A stretch of DNA of 55,448 nt from Pontibacillus yanchengensis (GCF_009856295.1 NZ_WMEU01000014.1:1-55448), one strand, 5' to 3'. Positions 25,741-35,313 are shown, counted from the first letter of the stretch. Numbers and translations: made by a program. Notes: generated by a model not told the origin, from the sequence alone.

Positions 25741-25985
25741 AGAAAACATAAGTTTCTGGCGCTTGCGTGTCTAGCTCCAGCGCCCAGCAACTAGCAAACT
25801 TCCTGCTCCTCCTTACGATAAGTCAAAATCGGATTGCTACCGCTATCCGTGTTCCCTTTATCTCAAGAAGGTTTAAAGGAGGTTCTGGGTTGAAGGAGGT
25901 TCGATTAAGATCGCTCAACATCGAACTGACCTACATCCTGTAGGCAGCAGTTTGTACGTTGCTCCCAGGGAGCTTGCGCTTTTCT
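25741..25985 (-). repeat. Intergenic repeat family A, copy 6 (only inverted copy)
   Basis: Read on the minus strand it starts with AAAAGCGCAAGC, then GAGCAACGTACAAACTGC, the CCTACA/TGTAGG hairpin (25930-25944), TTCGAT...ATCGAACC and AGATAAAGGGAACACG. It continues with a TTGACTTATCGTAAGGAGG-like block and GCGCTGGAGCTAGACACG, ending CTTATGTTTTCTTTACTT. It is one of the most complete copies and the only one in this orientation. It has an extra AACCTCCTTTAAACC insertion. Confidence 0.85.
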
Positions 25986-25988
25986 TTA

Positions 25989-26525
25989 TTATTCCATTTG
26001 TCTCGCTAAGAAACTTGCAGCGGTTTCTACTGCTTTTTGCTCAACATTCCCTAAAGCTTCCCCTTCTTTACTAACAATCATGACACATCCAATTGGATCT
26101 CCACTTGCGATAATCGGTCCGATGACATAAGAGGAAACAGTTTCTTCATTGCCGTCAACTACCTCGATCGAGGACTCAGCTGATTCTGTAATTACACTGC
26201 GGTCCTGGAGAGACTGTTCAACCTTACTTCCAATATTCTTGTTAAGATAGTCTTTCTTTGACCCTCCTGAAACAGCAATAAACTCGTCACGATCACATAT
26301 AAGTACAGTATGACCAAGAGAATCAAATAGAGCATCAGCATATTCCTTTGCAAAATCGCCTAGCTCACTAATAGGAGAATATTTCTTAAGAATAACTTCT
26401 CCTTCACGATCCACAAAAATTTCTAACGGATCACCTTCACGAATTCGTAATGTCCTGCGAATTTCTTTCGGGATAACCACTCGTCCCAAATCATCAATAC
26501 GACGTACTATACCTGTTGCTTTCAT
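25989..26525 (-). CDS. spoVT: Stage V sporulation protein T (AbrB-type regulator with GAF domain)
   Basis: Forespore transcription factor that tunes the SigG regulon. The 178-residue protein has an N-terminal AbrB swapped-hairpin DNA-binding domain (MKATGIVRRIDDLGRVVIP, RRTLRIREGDPLEIFV) and a C-terminal GAF-like ligand-binding domain (~60-178). The start is ATG 26525; a longer reading adds seven residues through the ribosome site (GAGG). It is a paralogue of abrB at 46822 in this window. A SigG promoter lies upstream. Confidence 0.96.
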   Translation of the reverse strand: MKATGIVRRIDDLGRVVIPKEIRRTLRIREGDPLEIFVDREGEVILKKYSPISELGDFAKEYADALFDSLGHTVLICDRDEFIAVSGGSKKDYLNKNIGSKVEQSLQDRSVITESAESSIEVVDGNEETVSSYVIGPIIASGDPIGCVMIVSKEGEALGNVEQKAVETAASFLARQME

Positions 26526-26617
26526 TCTATGGAGCCTCACTTTCATTTTGATGATTAAGCTTCTTGGTGTAGAAATGATACATCCTGTTGTTGTCAGGAT
26601 TCACCGTCCGATGTGTA

Positions 26618-26647
26618 TAGTATTTTTCACATTGTCGGAACTATTCA
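26618..26647 (-). promoter_or_regulatory. spoVT promoter (SigG)
   Basis: TGAATA (26642-26647), a 17-base spacer and AATACTA (26618-26624) on the minus strand, close to the SigG consensus TGAATA-N17/18-CATACTA. It fits known forespore expression of spoVT. Confidence 0.75.
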
Positions 26648-26728
26648 TGAAACATACAAATTTATTATAAAAAATCCATTATGTGCTAGGAGAACCGCCT
26701 TAAAACGTTATAAACTTTGCTATAAGTA

Positions 26729-26759
26729 AAAAACAGCCCTTACCATAATGGTAAGGGCT
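26729..26759 (-). terminator. mfd terminator
   Basis: Perfect palindrome AGCCCTTACC / GGTAAGGGCT (26735-26759) followed by six Ts on the minus strand. Confidence 0.92.
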
Positions 26760-26764
26760 ATCCT

Positions 26765-29700
26765 TTATTTCGCATCTTTTAGCGATTGCAAAAATTCTTC
26801 AACAGATTTATAGCGATCTGTCACATCTTTACGGTTAAATTGGAACGTGACTTTAAGTTGCTGGTCTTCTGTCCCAAGTTGGATCATTCTTCCGTACTGG
26901 TTTGCCAATTCAAATAGTTTTGCTCCATCGATCTGTTGACTCGTCTGAGCCTCCATTAGAAGTTCTATTTTCTTGTTTTTCTCTGAAATAGATTCGATTC
27001 GTTCTTGTTTTGCATACAGCTTTAACAGAGATACTTGGAATAGATTATCTACTTCTTCAGGAAAATCACCAAATCGATCAATTAATTCTTCACGTAAATC
27101 ATGGATATCTTCCTGGGATACGATGGCTTGGAAACGTTTATACATATCGATTTTTTGCTTTTCATCATCAATATAGCTATCCGGAATATACGCATCGATG
27201 ATTAGATTTAATTCTGGCTCAAATGGTTTCGTCTCCTCATAGCTCTTACCTTGACGTTTGGCCTCAATCGCATCTTTAAGCATCTGCGAGTACATGTCGA
27301 ACCCAACGGAATCAATAAATCCATGCTGCTGAGCTCCTAACAAATTACCAGCACCACGTATAGACAGGTCCCGCATGGCAATTTTAAATCCTGATCCTAG
27401 CTCAGTAAATTCCTTAATGGCTTGGAGGCGTTTTTCAGCAACTTCGCTTAGTACCTTATCTTTTTGATACGTAAAATAAGCATAAGCTACACGGTTGGAA
27501 CGCCCAACACGTCCTCGAATTTGATACAGCTGACTTAATCCCATGCGATCCGCATCATTTACGATTAATGTGTTTACGTTCGGGATGTCTACCCCTGTTT
27601 CAATAATCGTTGTAGACACCAGAACATCAAATTCTCCTTCAAGGAAACTGAACATGACATTCTCTAGCTCGGTTTCACTCATTTGACCGTGGGCAAAAGT
27701 TACTCTCGCATCATCCACGAGTGCTGAGAGCTCCTCCGCTACTCGTTCAATATTTTCTACTCGATTATAAAGGAAGAATACCTGGCCACCTCGCGCCATT
27801 TCCCTTTCAATTGCCTCTCTAATAAAGACATGATTGTATTCCAAGACATACGTTTGAATCGGAAAACGGTTCTCAGGAGGTGTCTCAATAACAGATAAAT
27901 CGCGCACACCTAGCATAGACATATGAAGGGTTCTTGGGATTGGTGTGGCTGTAAGTGTTAGTACATCAACGTTAGTCTTCAACTGCTTAATCTTCTCTTT
28001 GTGTTTTACTCCAAAACGCTGTTCTTCATCTACTATCAATAGCCCTAGATTTTTCACTTGAACATCTTTCGATAATACACGGTGTGTACCTATTACAAGA
28101 TCCATCGTTCCGTTTTCTAATCCTTTAATTGTTTCTTTTTGTTGCTTCCGCGTTCGAAAACGACTTAATAGACCAATGTTAACAGGGAAATCTTGAAACC
28201 TCTCTCGAATCGTTTCGTAGTGCTGTTGAGCTAAGATTGTTGTAGGAACAAGAATGGCTACTTGCTTCCCGTCTGCAATAGCTTTGAAAGCTGCTCGGAT
28301 CGCTACTTCTGTTTTCCCGTATCCTACGTCGCCACATAATAAGCGGTCCATAGGTCGAATCCGTTCCATATCATGCTTAATTTCTTCAATACAACGAATT
28401 TGGTCTTCCGTTTCTTGATATGGGAAGGCTGCTTCAAAATCTTTCTGCATTTCGGTATCTTCACTAAACGCATGACCTTTTGATGCTTCGCGTTCAGCAT
28501 ATAGTTGAATGAGATCATCTGCAATATCCTCAACAGATGATTGAACTTTGCTTTTAACCTTTTTCCATTCGCTGCCGCCTAATTTATATAACTTTGGCTC
28601 TTTGCCCTCTGAACCAACATACTTTTGCACTAAATCAATTTGATCAATTGGAACGTAGAGCTTGTCATCTCCTGAATACTTAACAAGTAAATAATCTTTA
28701 TGAATACCATTTAATTCTAGCGTCTCGATGCCAATATATTTCCCAATACCATGATTCGCATGAACAATATAGTCGCCTACTTTTAGTTCTTGATAGCTCT
28801 TAATACGTTCTGCATTGGAAATTTTCTGTTTCCGTTTCGGACGTGTTGTCCGTTTCTTAAATAATTCATTTTCTGTTAAAACCGCAACATGGTGCATAGG
28901 CAGTTCAAAACCTGAATTAATTTGATCAATAACAATGGTCGGTTTTTGAATTGGAAACGCAGGTTCTTTCTCTGCAATCGCCGCTTCCATATCATAATCT
29001 TCAAGGACGTTTTGAATCTTCTCTGCACGCTCTTGATTCGGTGCCACAATTAAAACAGAGTGATTTCCTTTTTCCCAACGCTGCATTTCATTTTGTAGTA
29101 AATTCATTTGGCCATGGAATTGTTGCATAGCGCGACAGGAAAAATTCACAATATTCTCTGGCTGGGTGTTAGGTATATGTCTTAAGAAAACAGACAAGTA
29201 TAACCGTGGATGATCAATGGAATGCCACACATTCGTCCAACTATAGGATATAGATAAATCTTGCACTATTTCGCCTGACTCCAACAAACTTCCATACCAA
29301 TCTGCTTCCTCTTCATCTAGACGAGTGGCCGTTTCTTGGATACGGCTCATCTCATCTAAAATCACAAGCCCATTTTTCGGTATATAATCTAGCAAGCTAG
29401 CAGCCTGTTCATAAAAGAGAGAGGCATACTTATACATTTCTTGAAAACGTTCGTGGTTTTTCAATCTTTCTATATCTTTTTCAATCGTTTCTGAAAGCTT
29501 TTCTTTCTGCTCATCTGTACTTAGTTTTGACAAAGTCGTAGAGAAGGCTTCCTCTAAACGCTGGCCCCCTCTGGTTAAATCTTCTTCCGTTAACAATAAT
29601 TCACTTGCAGGTCCAACCGTAACTCGATCTACTTTCTCTAAAGATCGCTGACTTTCTGAATCAAAAAACCGAATCGAATCCACTTCGTCATCAAATAATT

Positions 29701-30283
29701 CAATTCGTAACGGGTGTGGCTGAGTAAGAGGATACACATCTAAGATTCCGCCCCTTAAGCTAAACTCACCTGGAGACGAAACCATATCTGTGCGCTCATA
29801 GCCTACGTCAACTAGTCCTTTCAAGTAGGAATCAAGATCAATGCTTTCTCCTACTGTGAACGTTAGTTGATATGTATTCCAATAGGAAGGCGGTGGCAAT
29901 ATTCTTTTTAGAGCAGCTACTGGAGCTATTAAAATTCCTTTCTTATTCTGTGCCCAGTGATTTAAGGCTTCTATTCGCTCACTTCTTAGCTCCGGACTAG
30001 CAACAGCAATCTCTGAAGCAATTAATTCATTTACCGGGTAGAGATGGACATGCTCTGAATCAGACAAACTTAGCAAATCTTCATATAGCTGCTGAGCCTG
30101 CATTAATTGGTGAGTGACAAGTAAAATCGGGCGTTCAGTAGACTCTTCAAGCATAGAGACTAATACACTTCGTGCGGAGCCCGATAACCCTGCAGCAAAT
30201 TGTTCTTTCATTCCCGAAGATATACCAGTGATAATGGATTGAATATCGTCTTGACGTTCTAAATAATTTTTTAATCCTTGCAA
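26765..30283 (-). CDS. mfd: Transcription-repair coupling factor Mfd
   Basis: Removes RNA polymerase stalled at DNA damage and recruits UvrA. The 1172-residue protein has the expected layout: an N-terminal UvrB-like part (FAAGLSGSARSVLVSML, SPGEFSLRGGILDVYPL); an RNA polymerase-interaction domain (~490-560, LKVGDYIVHANHGIGKYIG); SF2 helicase motors with Walker A CGDVGYGKTEVA and LIVDEEQRFG; a TRG/RecG-like motif; and a C-terminal TRCF domain. The start is TTG 30283 after a G-rich site, matching the family N-terminus. Confidence 0.97.
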   Translation of the reverse strand: MQGLKNYLERQDDIQSIITGISSGMKEQFAAGLSGSARSVLVSMLEESTERPILLVTHQLMQAQQLYEDLLSLSDSEHVHLYPVNELIASEIAVASPELRSERIEALNHWAQNKKGILIAPVAALKRILPPPSYWNTYQLTFTVGESIDLDSYLKGLVDVGYERTDMVSSPGEFSLRGGILDVYPLTQPHPLRIELFDDEVDSIRFFDSESQRSLEKVDRVTVGPASELLLTEEDLTRGGQRLEEAFSTTLSKLSTDEQKEKLSETIEKDIERLKNHERFQEMYKYASLFYEQAASLLDYIPKNGLVILDEMSRIQETATRLDEEEADWYGSLLESGEIVQDLSISYSWTNVWHSIDHPRLYLSVFLRHIPNTQPENIVNFSCRAMQQFHGQMNLLQNEMQRWEKGNHSVLIVAPNQERAEKIQNVLEDYDMEAAIAEKEPAFPIQKPTIVIDQINSGFELPMHHVAVLTENELFKKRTTRPKRKQKISNAERIKSYQELKVGDYIVHANHGIGKYIGIETLELNGIHKDYLLVKYSGDDKLYVPIDQIDLVQKYVGSEGKEPKLYKLGGSEWKKVKSKVQSSVEDIADDLIQLYAEREASKGHAFSEDTEMQKDFEAAFPYQETEDQIRCIEEIKHDMERIRPMDRLLCGDVGYGKTEVAIRAAFKAIADGKQVAILVPTTILAQQHYETIRERFQDFPVNIGLLSRFRTRKQQKETIKGLENGTMDLVIGTHRVLSKDVQVKNLGLLIVDEEQRFGVKHKEKIKQLKTNVDVLTLTATPIPRTLHMSMLGVRDLSVIETPPENRFPIQTYVLEYNHVFIREAIEREMARGGQVFFLYNRVENIERVAEELSALVDDARVTFAHGQMSETELENVMFSFLEGEFDVLVSTTIIETGVDIPNVNTLIVNDADRMGLSQLYQIRGRVGRSNRVAYAYFTYQKDKVLSEVAEKRLQAIKEFTELGSGFKIAMRDLSIRGAGNLLGAQQHGFIDSVGFDMYSQMLKDAIEAKRQGKSYEETKPFEPELNLIIDAYIPDSYIDDEKQKIDMYKRFQAIVSQEDIHDLREELIDRFGDFPEEVDNLFQVSLLKLYAKQERIESISEKNKKIELLMEAQTSQQIDGAKLFELANQYGRMIQLGTEDQQLKVTFQFNRKDVTDRYKSVEEFLQSLKDAK

Positions 30284-30322
30284 GTTCTTCCCCCCCTGCT
30301 AACCTTACATCGTTGAAAGTAC

Positions 30323-30352
30323 AAAAATGCTTTGGGTATCTCACCAAAGCAT
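30323..30352 (-). terminator. fin terminator
   Basis: Stem ATGCTTTGG / CCAAAGCAT (30327-30352) then TTTTTG on the minus strand, between fin and mfd. It should separate the sporulation gene fin from mfd, although readthrough is possible. Confidence 0.8.
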
Positions 30353-30362
30353 TCTATTCATT

Positions 30363-30593
30363 TTATTGTAAAAAGAAATCAAGTTCATGATAATGCGGAT
30401 TTTTTTCTAGTGCTTCCTGACAGTGCTCACATATCGTATCAATTTGTATATTCCCATTTTCATGATATCGAATCATTTGGAGTTGATCTTCTTCTGACAG
30501 CTCCTCTAAACCTAGTTGATTCGTATCAACAAATTCATGAGATAGTTCTGCTAGATACTCTTTGCAGTGACGACATTGGTACATGATAGCCAT
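30363..30593 (-). CDS. fin: Anti-sigma-F factor Fin
   Basis: A 76-residue protein (formerly YabK) that in B. subtilis inhibits SigF and helps the switch to SigG in the forespore. It has two CxxC pairs (YQCRHCKEYL and TICEHCQEAL) that probably bind zinc, and the family C-terminus NPHYHELDFFLQ. The start is ATG 30593 after AAGGAGG; longer in-frame readings run through that site. A well-matched SigF promoter lies just upstream, which would give a negative feedback loop. Confidence 0.93.
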   Translation of the reverse strand: MAIMYQCRHCKEYLAELSHEFVDTNQLGLEELSEEDQLQMIRYHENGNIQIDTICEHCQEALEKNPHYHELDFFLQ

Positions 30594-30626
30594 TTGCGGA
30601 CCTCCTTGCATAAGTCTTTTATGCAT

Positions 30627-30655
30627 AGTTTGTCCGAAATGAAAATAGCTTATAC
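30627..30655 (-). promoter_or_regulatory. fin promoter (SigF)
   Basis: GTATA (30651-30655), a 15-base spacer and GGACAAACT (30627-30635) on the minus strand, fitting the SigF pattern GTATA-N15-GGNNANNNT. It has the same geometry as the csfB promoter. Confidence 0.75.
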
Positions 30656-30671
30656 GAATGAACTTGTGCTG

Positions 30672-31232
30672 TTATTGATTAAATTCATTCATTACTTCTG
30701 CAAAGGAATTTTCCATCCATGAATCACAAGCATCTGCTGCTCTTTCGATACTCTCTTTAATCGTAGGAATATTCTCCTTTTGGAATGTACCTAACACATA
30801 ATCAGGAACAGGCATTGGTCCATTAGGTCTACCAATACCAAAGCGTAAACGAGGAAATTCTTTCGTTCCTAGGTGGTCGATTGTAGAACGTATACCATTA
30901 TGTCCTCCATGACCACCTTTTTTACGTAAACGGATTTTCCCTGGTGGTAAATCTAAATCATCATAAATAATAACTATGTCATCAATGGATAAATTATAAT
31001 AGTCCATCAAAGGTCTTATGGCTTCACCAGATAAGTTCATATATGTTAGAGGCTTAATAAGTAGAACCTTTTCTGATCCTACATGTTCTACAGTGTACTG
31101 GGCTTTATATTTTTCTTTATCTAACTTCCAATTATGTCGCCTTACTAATTCATCTATAACCATAAATCCAACATTGTGTCGGGTATTCTCGTATTTAGGT
31201 CCCGGGTTACCTAATCCGATTATGCATTTCAT
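30672..31232 (-). CDS. pth: Peptidyl-tRNA hydrolase
   Basis: Frees tRNA from prematurely released peptidyl-tRNA; called spoVC in B. subtilis. The 186-residue protein has KCIIGLGNPGPKYENTRHN (with the catalytic His20 after NTR), PLTYMNLSGEA, IIYDDLDLPPGKIRLRKKG and GGHNGIRS, all conserved. Start ATG after AGAGGG. The order ctc-pth-fin-mfd is conserved. Upstream, 31233-31484 holds only the gene's 5' region and no other feature I can name. Confidence 0.97.
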   Translation of the reverse strand: MKCIIGLGNPGPKYENTRHNVGFMVIDELVRRHNWKLDKEKYKAQYTVEHVGSEKVLLIKPLTYMNLSGEAIRPLMDYYNLSIDDIVIIYDDLDLPPGKIRLRKKGGHGGHNGIRSTIDHLGTKEFPRLRFGIGRPNGPMPVPDYVLGTFQKENIPTIKESIERAADACDSWMENSFAEVMNEFNQ

Positions 31233-31484
31233 CTTATCCCTCTTTTCTAGACAACGTACATATCTCTAGCTTAGTTTATTGTACCGAATTTTATAAGTAA
31301 AATAAAAGCGCTAGCCTATAATTATCTACAAAAAGTTAACTTTTCCTAAGCTGATACGTTTCCTCTTTAGTCGGTGTGAAGATTCTAAAAAGATTAAAAC
31401 GACACACTCATAATGTGCTCGCGATATGGTTATGTCGTGGCGCGACTTTATTATATATTTTTTATAGATGAATTACATCATATA

Positions 31485-31517
31485 AAAACGACGTAACCAG
31501 AAAGGTTACGTCGTTTT
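31485..31517 (-). terminator. ctc terminator
   Basis: Perfect 14-base stem AAAACGACGTAACC / GGTTACGTCGTTTT with a five-base loop, then Ts on the minus strand. Confidence 0.92.
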
Positions 31518-31526
31518 ATAGCATTA

Positions 31527-32174
31527 CTATTCTGATTTTTCTTCTTCGTCTTCACCTTTTTGGTTCAGAACTTCTGGTTCTTGCTGCTCATCTAGTCCTT
31601 CATCTGGTTCAACTTCTTCTTCTGTTTGAGGAGGCAAGATCGTAACAATAGTTGTAGTTTCATCTTCCATGATTTCGTAGTTACGTCCTTCCTTCAAATC
31701 AGATACAAGAAGGCTATCATTAACATCTAAGTTAGATACATCAACTTTTATCTCTTCAGGAATCTCATTTGGTTTCGCCCGAATAGAAAGTTCGTGTAAA
31801 GGTTGAGATAAGATACCACCTTCTCTTACTCCAACTGCATCTCCATCAATATGGATAGGTACCTGAACGTCCACTTCAGAAGACATATCAATTCGGAAGA
31901 AATCAGCATGATGCAATTCATCACGAATTGGTTCAATTTGATGCTCATGTAACATTACATCTATAGGTGATTTACCTTCAACATCTAGTGAAATGATAAC
32001 GTTTCTGCCTTCGTCACGTAATGTTTTAAGTAATTCAAGGCTATCTACTGAAATAGATACTGGGTCTTGATTTTGGCCATATACTACAGCCGGTACTTTA
32101 CCATTTTTACGAAGTTCGTTTGTTGCAGAACGTCGGAAATCTTCTCTTGTGTTTGCTTTTACAGTTACTGCCAC
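31527..32174 (-). CDS. ctc: 50S ribosomal protein L25 / general stress protein Ctc
   Basis: Binds 5S rRNA. The 215-residue TL5-type protein has the L25 N-terminal domain (~1-95: RSATNELRKNGKVPAVVYG, HADFFRIDM) and the CTC C-terminal beta domain. It ends with a ~35-residue acidic tail (rich in E and D), typical of this family in salt-tolerant Bacillaceae. The start is GTG 32174, nine bases after GGAGG. Upstream in-frame codons run through the promoter and are not used. A SigB promoter lies upstream, as for B. subtilis ctc. Confidence 0.94.
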   Translation of the reverse strand: MAVTVKANTREDFRRSATNELRKNGKVPAVVYGQNQDPVSISVDSLELLKTLRDEGRNVIISLDVEGKSPIDVMLHEHQIEPIRDELHHADFFRIDMSSEVDVQVPIHIDGDAVGVREGGILSQPLHELSIRAKPNEIPEEIKVDVSNLDVNDSLLVSDLKEGRNYEIMEDETTTIVTILPPQTEEEVEPDEGLDEQQEPEVLNQKGEDEEEKSE

Positions 32175-32218
32175 GTTTATCACCCTCCAAAGAATTATAA
32201 GGCTTCTAATTTTATAAG

Positions 32219-32244
32219 ATTCCCATTCTTTACAAAGACTAAAC
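32219..32244 (-). promoter_or_regulatory. ctc promoter (SigB)
   Basis: GTTTAG (32239-32244), a 14-base spacer and GGGAAT (32219-32224) on the minus strand, one change from each half of the classical GTTTAA-N14-GGGTAT of B. subtilis ctc. This implies that general stress control of ctc is kept. Confidence 0.75.
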
Positions 32245-32508
32245 ATTTTATTCATATTTTTTAGAAAAAACTATAAAAAACAACAATATCTTTCCATAAT
32301 TATGAGGTGTTAAAAGTATTGGTAACGTTCATCACCTTTGGGCTTTTCATTCCAATTAAGCCCCATATCTGAATCGAGATAATTTCTTTTTGTTCTAAGA
32401 GGAAAGTTTCCGTTGCCTTAGTTAGAATAAAGTTGGCCTGGGAACAACTCGCGAGCTGGCAAGCCTCCTTGTTCAGAGGCCACCTTTGCTTTGTTATGAA
32501 GCATGGGC

Positions 32509-32600
32509 CAGGAAATTGGTGCGGTCGCTCCTATTTTTTAAAAGTAACTCCTGTTTTTCGATTCTCGCTCCGAAAGCAGGGAAAGTCACTCAGATCCCAT
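32509..32600. repeat. Intergenic repeat family B, copy 2
   Basis: Same blocks as 21812-21909: GCGGTCGCTC, AAAAGTAACTCCTG, TTTTTCGATTCTCGCTCCG, AAAGCAGGGAAAGTCACTC. It lies between prs and ctc. The flanking 32260-32508 and 32600-32700 show nothing else I recognise. Confidence 0.8.
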
Positions 32601-32699
32601 CTTTTTCTGAATTTACACAACGGAAGTATATCTCTTACTCAATTTTATCTCGAATTCAAGTCTCAAGATTATGCCTCTTATACGGAATACAACCAAACA

Positions 32700-32739
32700 A
32701 AAAAATTCGACGTTACTATAGGAAACAGTAACGCCGAAT
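32700..32739 (-). terminator. prs terminator
   Basis: Stem ATTCGGCGTTACT / AGTAACGTCGAAT (one G-U pair) followed by seven Ts on the minus strand. Confidence 0.9.
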
Positions 32740-32762
32740 GAAAAGTGATCATTTATAGTAAT

Positions 32763-33719
32763 TTAGTCAAATAAGATGCTAATGGATTTGCGCTCATGTA
32801 CGCGGGTAATGGCCTCGCTGATTAATTGGCCAACGGATAGTACAGACACTTTATCAATCATTTTTTCATCTTTAAGAGGAATCGTATTCGTTACAACTAA
32901 CTCTTTGATCATGGAGTTATCAATACGCTCAATAGCGGGACCGGAGAGTACTGGGTGTGTACAGCATGCATACACTTCCTTTGCTCCGTTTTCAATCAAA
33001 GCGTTAGCAGCTAGTGTCATCGTACCAGCTGTATCAATAATGTCATCAATAAGAATAGCTGTTTTGCCTTCTATGTTACCCACGATATTCATAACTTCAG
33101 CAACGTTAGGACGAGGACGTCGTTTATCAATAATTGCAATTGGAGCTTTCAGTCGGTCTGCCATTTTTCGTGCACGCGTCACCCCACCATGGTCTGGTGA
33201 AACAATGACAACATCTTCAAAGTTCTTTTCTTCGAAGTAATCAGAAAGAATAGGTACACCGATTAAATGATCAATTGGTACGTCAAAGAACCCTTGGATT
33301 TGTGGAGCATGTAAATCAAGCATGATAACACGGCTTGCACCAGCAGTTTCAAGTAGGTTTGCTACCAACTTAGACGTGATTGGCTCACGAGATCGGGCTT
33401 TACGGTCCTGGCGGGCATAGCCGTAATAAGGCATTACAATATTAATGGAGCGAGCAGAAGCACGTTTTAGTGCGTCAATCATGATAAGAAGCTCCATAAT
33501 ATGCATGTTCACTGGTTCGCATGTGGATTGAATGACATATACATCACAACCACGAACACTTTCTTCAATATTTATTTGAATTTCGCCATCACTAAAGTTA
33601 GTGACTGTACATTTCCCTAATTCTGTTCCAATGTTTTCAGCTATCTCTTGCGCTAGAGATGGGTTTGAGTTTAGTGAAAACACTTTAAGAGCTGGATCTT
33701 TATATTGACTGTTCCTCAT
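32763..33719 (-). CDS. prs: Ribose-phosphate pyrophosphokinase
   Basis: Makes PRPP from ribose 5-phosphate and ATP for purine, pyrimidine, His and Trp synthesis. The 318-residue class I enzyme has YYGYARQDRKARSREPI, a flexible-loop region VSPDHGGVTRARK with RRPRPN, and the PRPP loop AILIDDIIDTAGTMT. The start is ATG 33719, ten bases after GGAGGG; a longer reading begins inside that site. It lies 17 bases after glmU, linking cell-wall precursor and PRPP supply in one transcript. Confidence 0.97.
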   Translation of the reverse strand: MRNSQYKDPALKVFSLNSNPSLAQEIAENIGTELGKCTVTNFSDGEIQINIEESVRGCDVYVIQSTCEPVNMHIMELLIMIDALKRASARSINIVMPYYGYARQDRKARSREPITSKLVANLLETAGASRVIMLDLHAPQIQGFFDVPIDHLIGVPILSDYFEEKNFEDVVIVSPDHGGVTRARKMADRLKAPIAIIDKRRPRPNVAEVMNIVGNIEGKTAILIDDIIDTAGTMTLAANALIENGAKEVYACCTHPVLSGPAIERIDNSMIKELVVTNTIPLKDEKMIDKVSVLSVGQLISEAITRVHERKSISILFD

Positions 33720-33736
33720 TTCGCTAATACCCTCCA

Positions 33737-35116
33737 TTAGTTATTATTCTTATTTTTCATTTTTTCTACATAGCCCTCTTTGTTCGTTTGACGAGAACGA
33801 GCTATGGAAAGGGAGCTGTCCGGAACATCATCTGTAATGGTAGATCCCGCAGCTACGTATGCACCTTCTCCAATGGTTACTGGAGCAACCAAGTTTGAGT
33901 TACATCCTATGAATGCACCATCTTGAATGGTCGTTAGGTATTTGTTTTCACCATCGTAGTTTACTGTAATCGTCCCACAACCAATGTTTACTTCATTGCC
34001 TACTTCAGCATCTCCGATATAACTTAGATGAGAAGCTTTACTTCCTTCACCAAATGTCGCTTTTTTAATCTCTACAAAATTACCAACCTTAACATCATCA
34101 GCTAATTTTGAAGATGGTCGTATGTGTGCATACGGACCTATTTTAACACGTGCACCTATTAGACTGTCGTGAGCAACACTTTGTTTAATAGTGGTATCTT
34201 GTCCAATTATACAATTCTTAATTTCAGAATTTGGTCCAATTTCTACTCCGCTATCAATAGAAGTCTCACCATCTATGGTTGAGCCAGGATAAATAACCGC
34301 ATCCTGTCCAATCGTTACGTTTAATCCAATGTACGTATGATCAGGATCGATAAGCGTAACACCATTTCTCATGTGATATTCATTAATACGGCGTTTCATT
34401 GCCTGCTCTGCTTTAGAAAGAGCAACACGATCGTTTACACCTAATGTTTCATTAAAGTTTTTCGTTTGAAAAGCTCCAATTTTTTCGTTTCTATTTTTTA
34501 GTATTTCAATTACATCTGGAAGGTAATACTCACCTTGAGCATTATTATTTGATACATGTTGTAATGCTTCAAACAATGCTTCATTATCAAAGCAATAAGT
34601 ACCCGTATTGATTTCTTGGATATGTCGCTCTTGTTCTGTAGAATCTTTTTGTTCAACAATTTTTGCTACATCTTGGTTTTCGTTGCGAACGATTCGACCA
34701 TAACCAGACGGGTCTTCTGCATGGGCAGTTAATAACGTTACTTTCGCTTCTTCTTTTTCATGAAAATCAATTAGTGCCTCTAGTGTATCAGACGTTAATA
34801 AAGGCGTATCTCCACATACGACTAATGTAGTTCCTTTTTGCCCACTTAAAACAGATTCAGCTTGTTGTACGGCGTGACCTGTCCCTAGCTGCTCTTCTTG
34901 AATCATAAAGCGGCTGTCATCGCCAATTTGCTCTTGAACCTGTTCTGCACCATGGCCTACAATTGTAATAATCTCTTGTAGCTGAAGTGCATTTAATTGA
35001 TCAATGACATGCTGAACCATTGGCTTACCACAAACAGGGTGCAACACTTTGTATAAAGATGATTTCATACGTTTGCCTTGACCAGCTGCTAAAACGATTG
35101 CATGACGATTACTCAT
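33737..35116 (-). CDS. glmU: Bifunctional GlcN-1-P acetyltransferase / UDP-GlcNAc pyrophosphorylase
   Basis: Makes UDP-N-acetylglucosamine for peptidoglycan and teichoic acids. The 459-residue protein has an N-terminal uridyltransferase domain (LAAGQGKRMKSSLYKVLHPV, ~1-230) and a C-terminal left-handed beta helix of hexapeptide repeats with the acetyltransferase site (~250-450: HLSYIGDAEVGNEVNIGCGT, SSKLADDVKVGNFVEIKKA). The start is ATG 35116 after GGATGGGGG; the alternative ATG nine codons earlier overlaps the leader. It has its own SigA promoter. Confidence 0.97.
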   Translation of the reverse strand: MSNRHAIVLAAGQGKRMKSSLYKVLHPVCGKPMVQHVIDQLNALQLQEIITIVGHGAEQVQEQIGDDSRFMIQEEQLGTGHAVQQAESVLSGQKGTTLVVCGDTPLLTSDTLEALIDFHEKEEAKVTLLTAHAEDPSGYGRIVRNENQDVAKIVEQKDSTEQERHIQEINTGTYCFDNEALFEALQHVSNNNAQGEYYLPDVIEILKNRNEKIGAFQTKNFNETLGVNDRVALSKAEQAMKRRINEYHMRNGVTLIDPDHTYIGLNVTIGQDAVIYPGSTIDGETSIDSGVEIGPNSEIKNCIIGQDTTIKQSVAHDSLIGARVKIGPYAHIRPSSKLADDVKVGNFVEIKKATFGEGSKASHLSYIGDAEVGNEVNIGCGTITVNYDGENKYLTTIQDGAFIGCNSNLVAPVTIGEGAYVAAGSTITDDVPDSSLSIARSRQTNKEGYVEKMKNKNNN

Positions 35117-35147
35117 GAAAAAACCCCCATCCTTAATATCCATTACG

Positions 35148-35176
35148 AATATATCTTAAAAACCAATCTATTTCAA
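35148..35176 (-). promoter_or_regulatory. glmU-prs promoter (SigA)
   Basis: TTGAAA (35171-35176), a 17-base spacer and TATATT (35148-35153) on the minus strand, about 30 bases before glmU. Confidence 0.75.
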
Positions 35177-35279
35177 TAAATAAACGAATTGGCAGACATC
35201 TAGCCACATTCTCTATAAGCGCCTAAATTCCATTTTTTACTAGGTATGTAAGTATCAGAATCCCCGTCTCATCAGACAC

Positions 35280-35313
35280 AAAAAAAGAAGCCTAATCTCC
35301 TGAAGATTAGACT
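35280..35313 (-). terminator. spoVG terminator
   Basis: Stem AGTCTAATCT / AGATTAGGCT (one G-U pair) followed by seven Ts interrupted once, on the minus strand. Confidence 0.88.
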
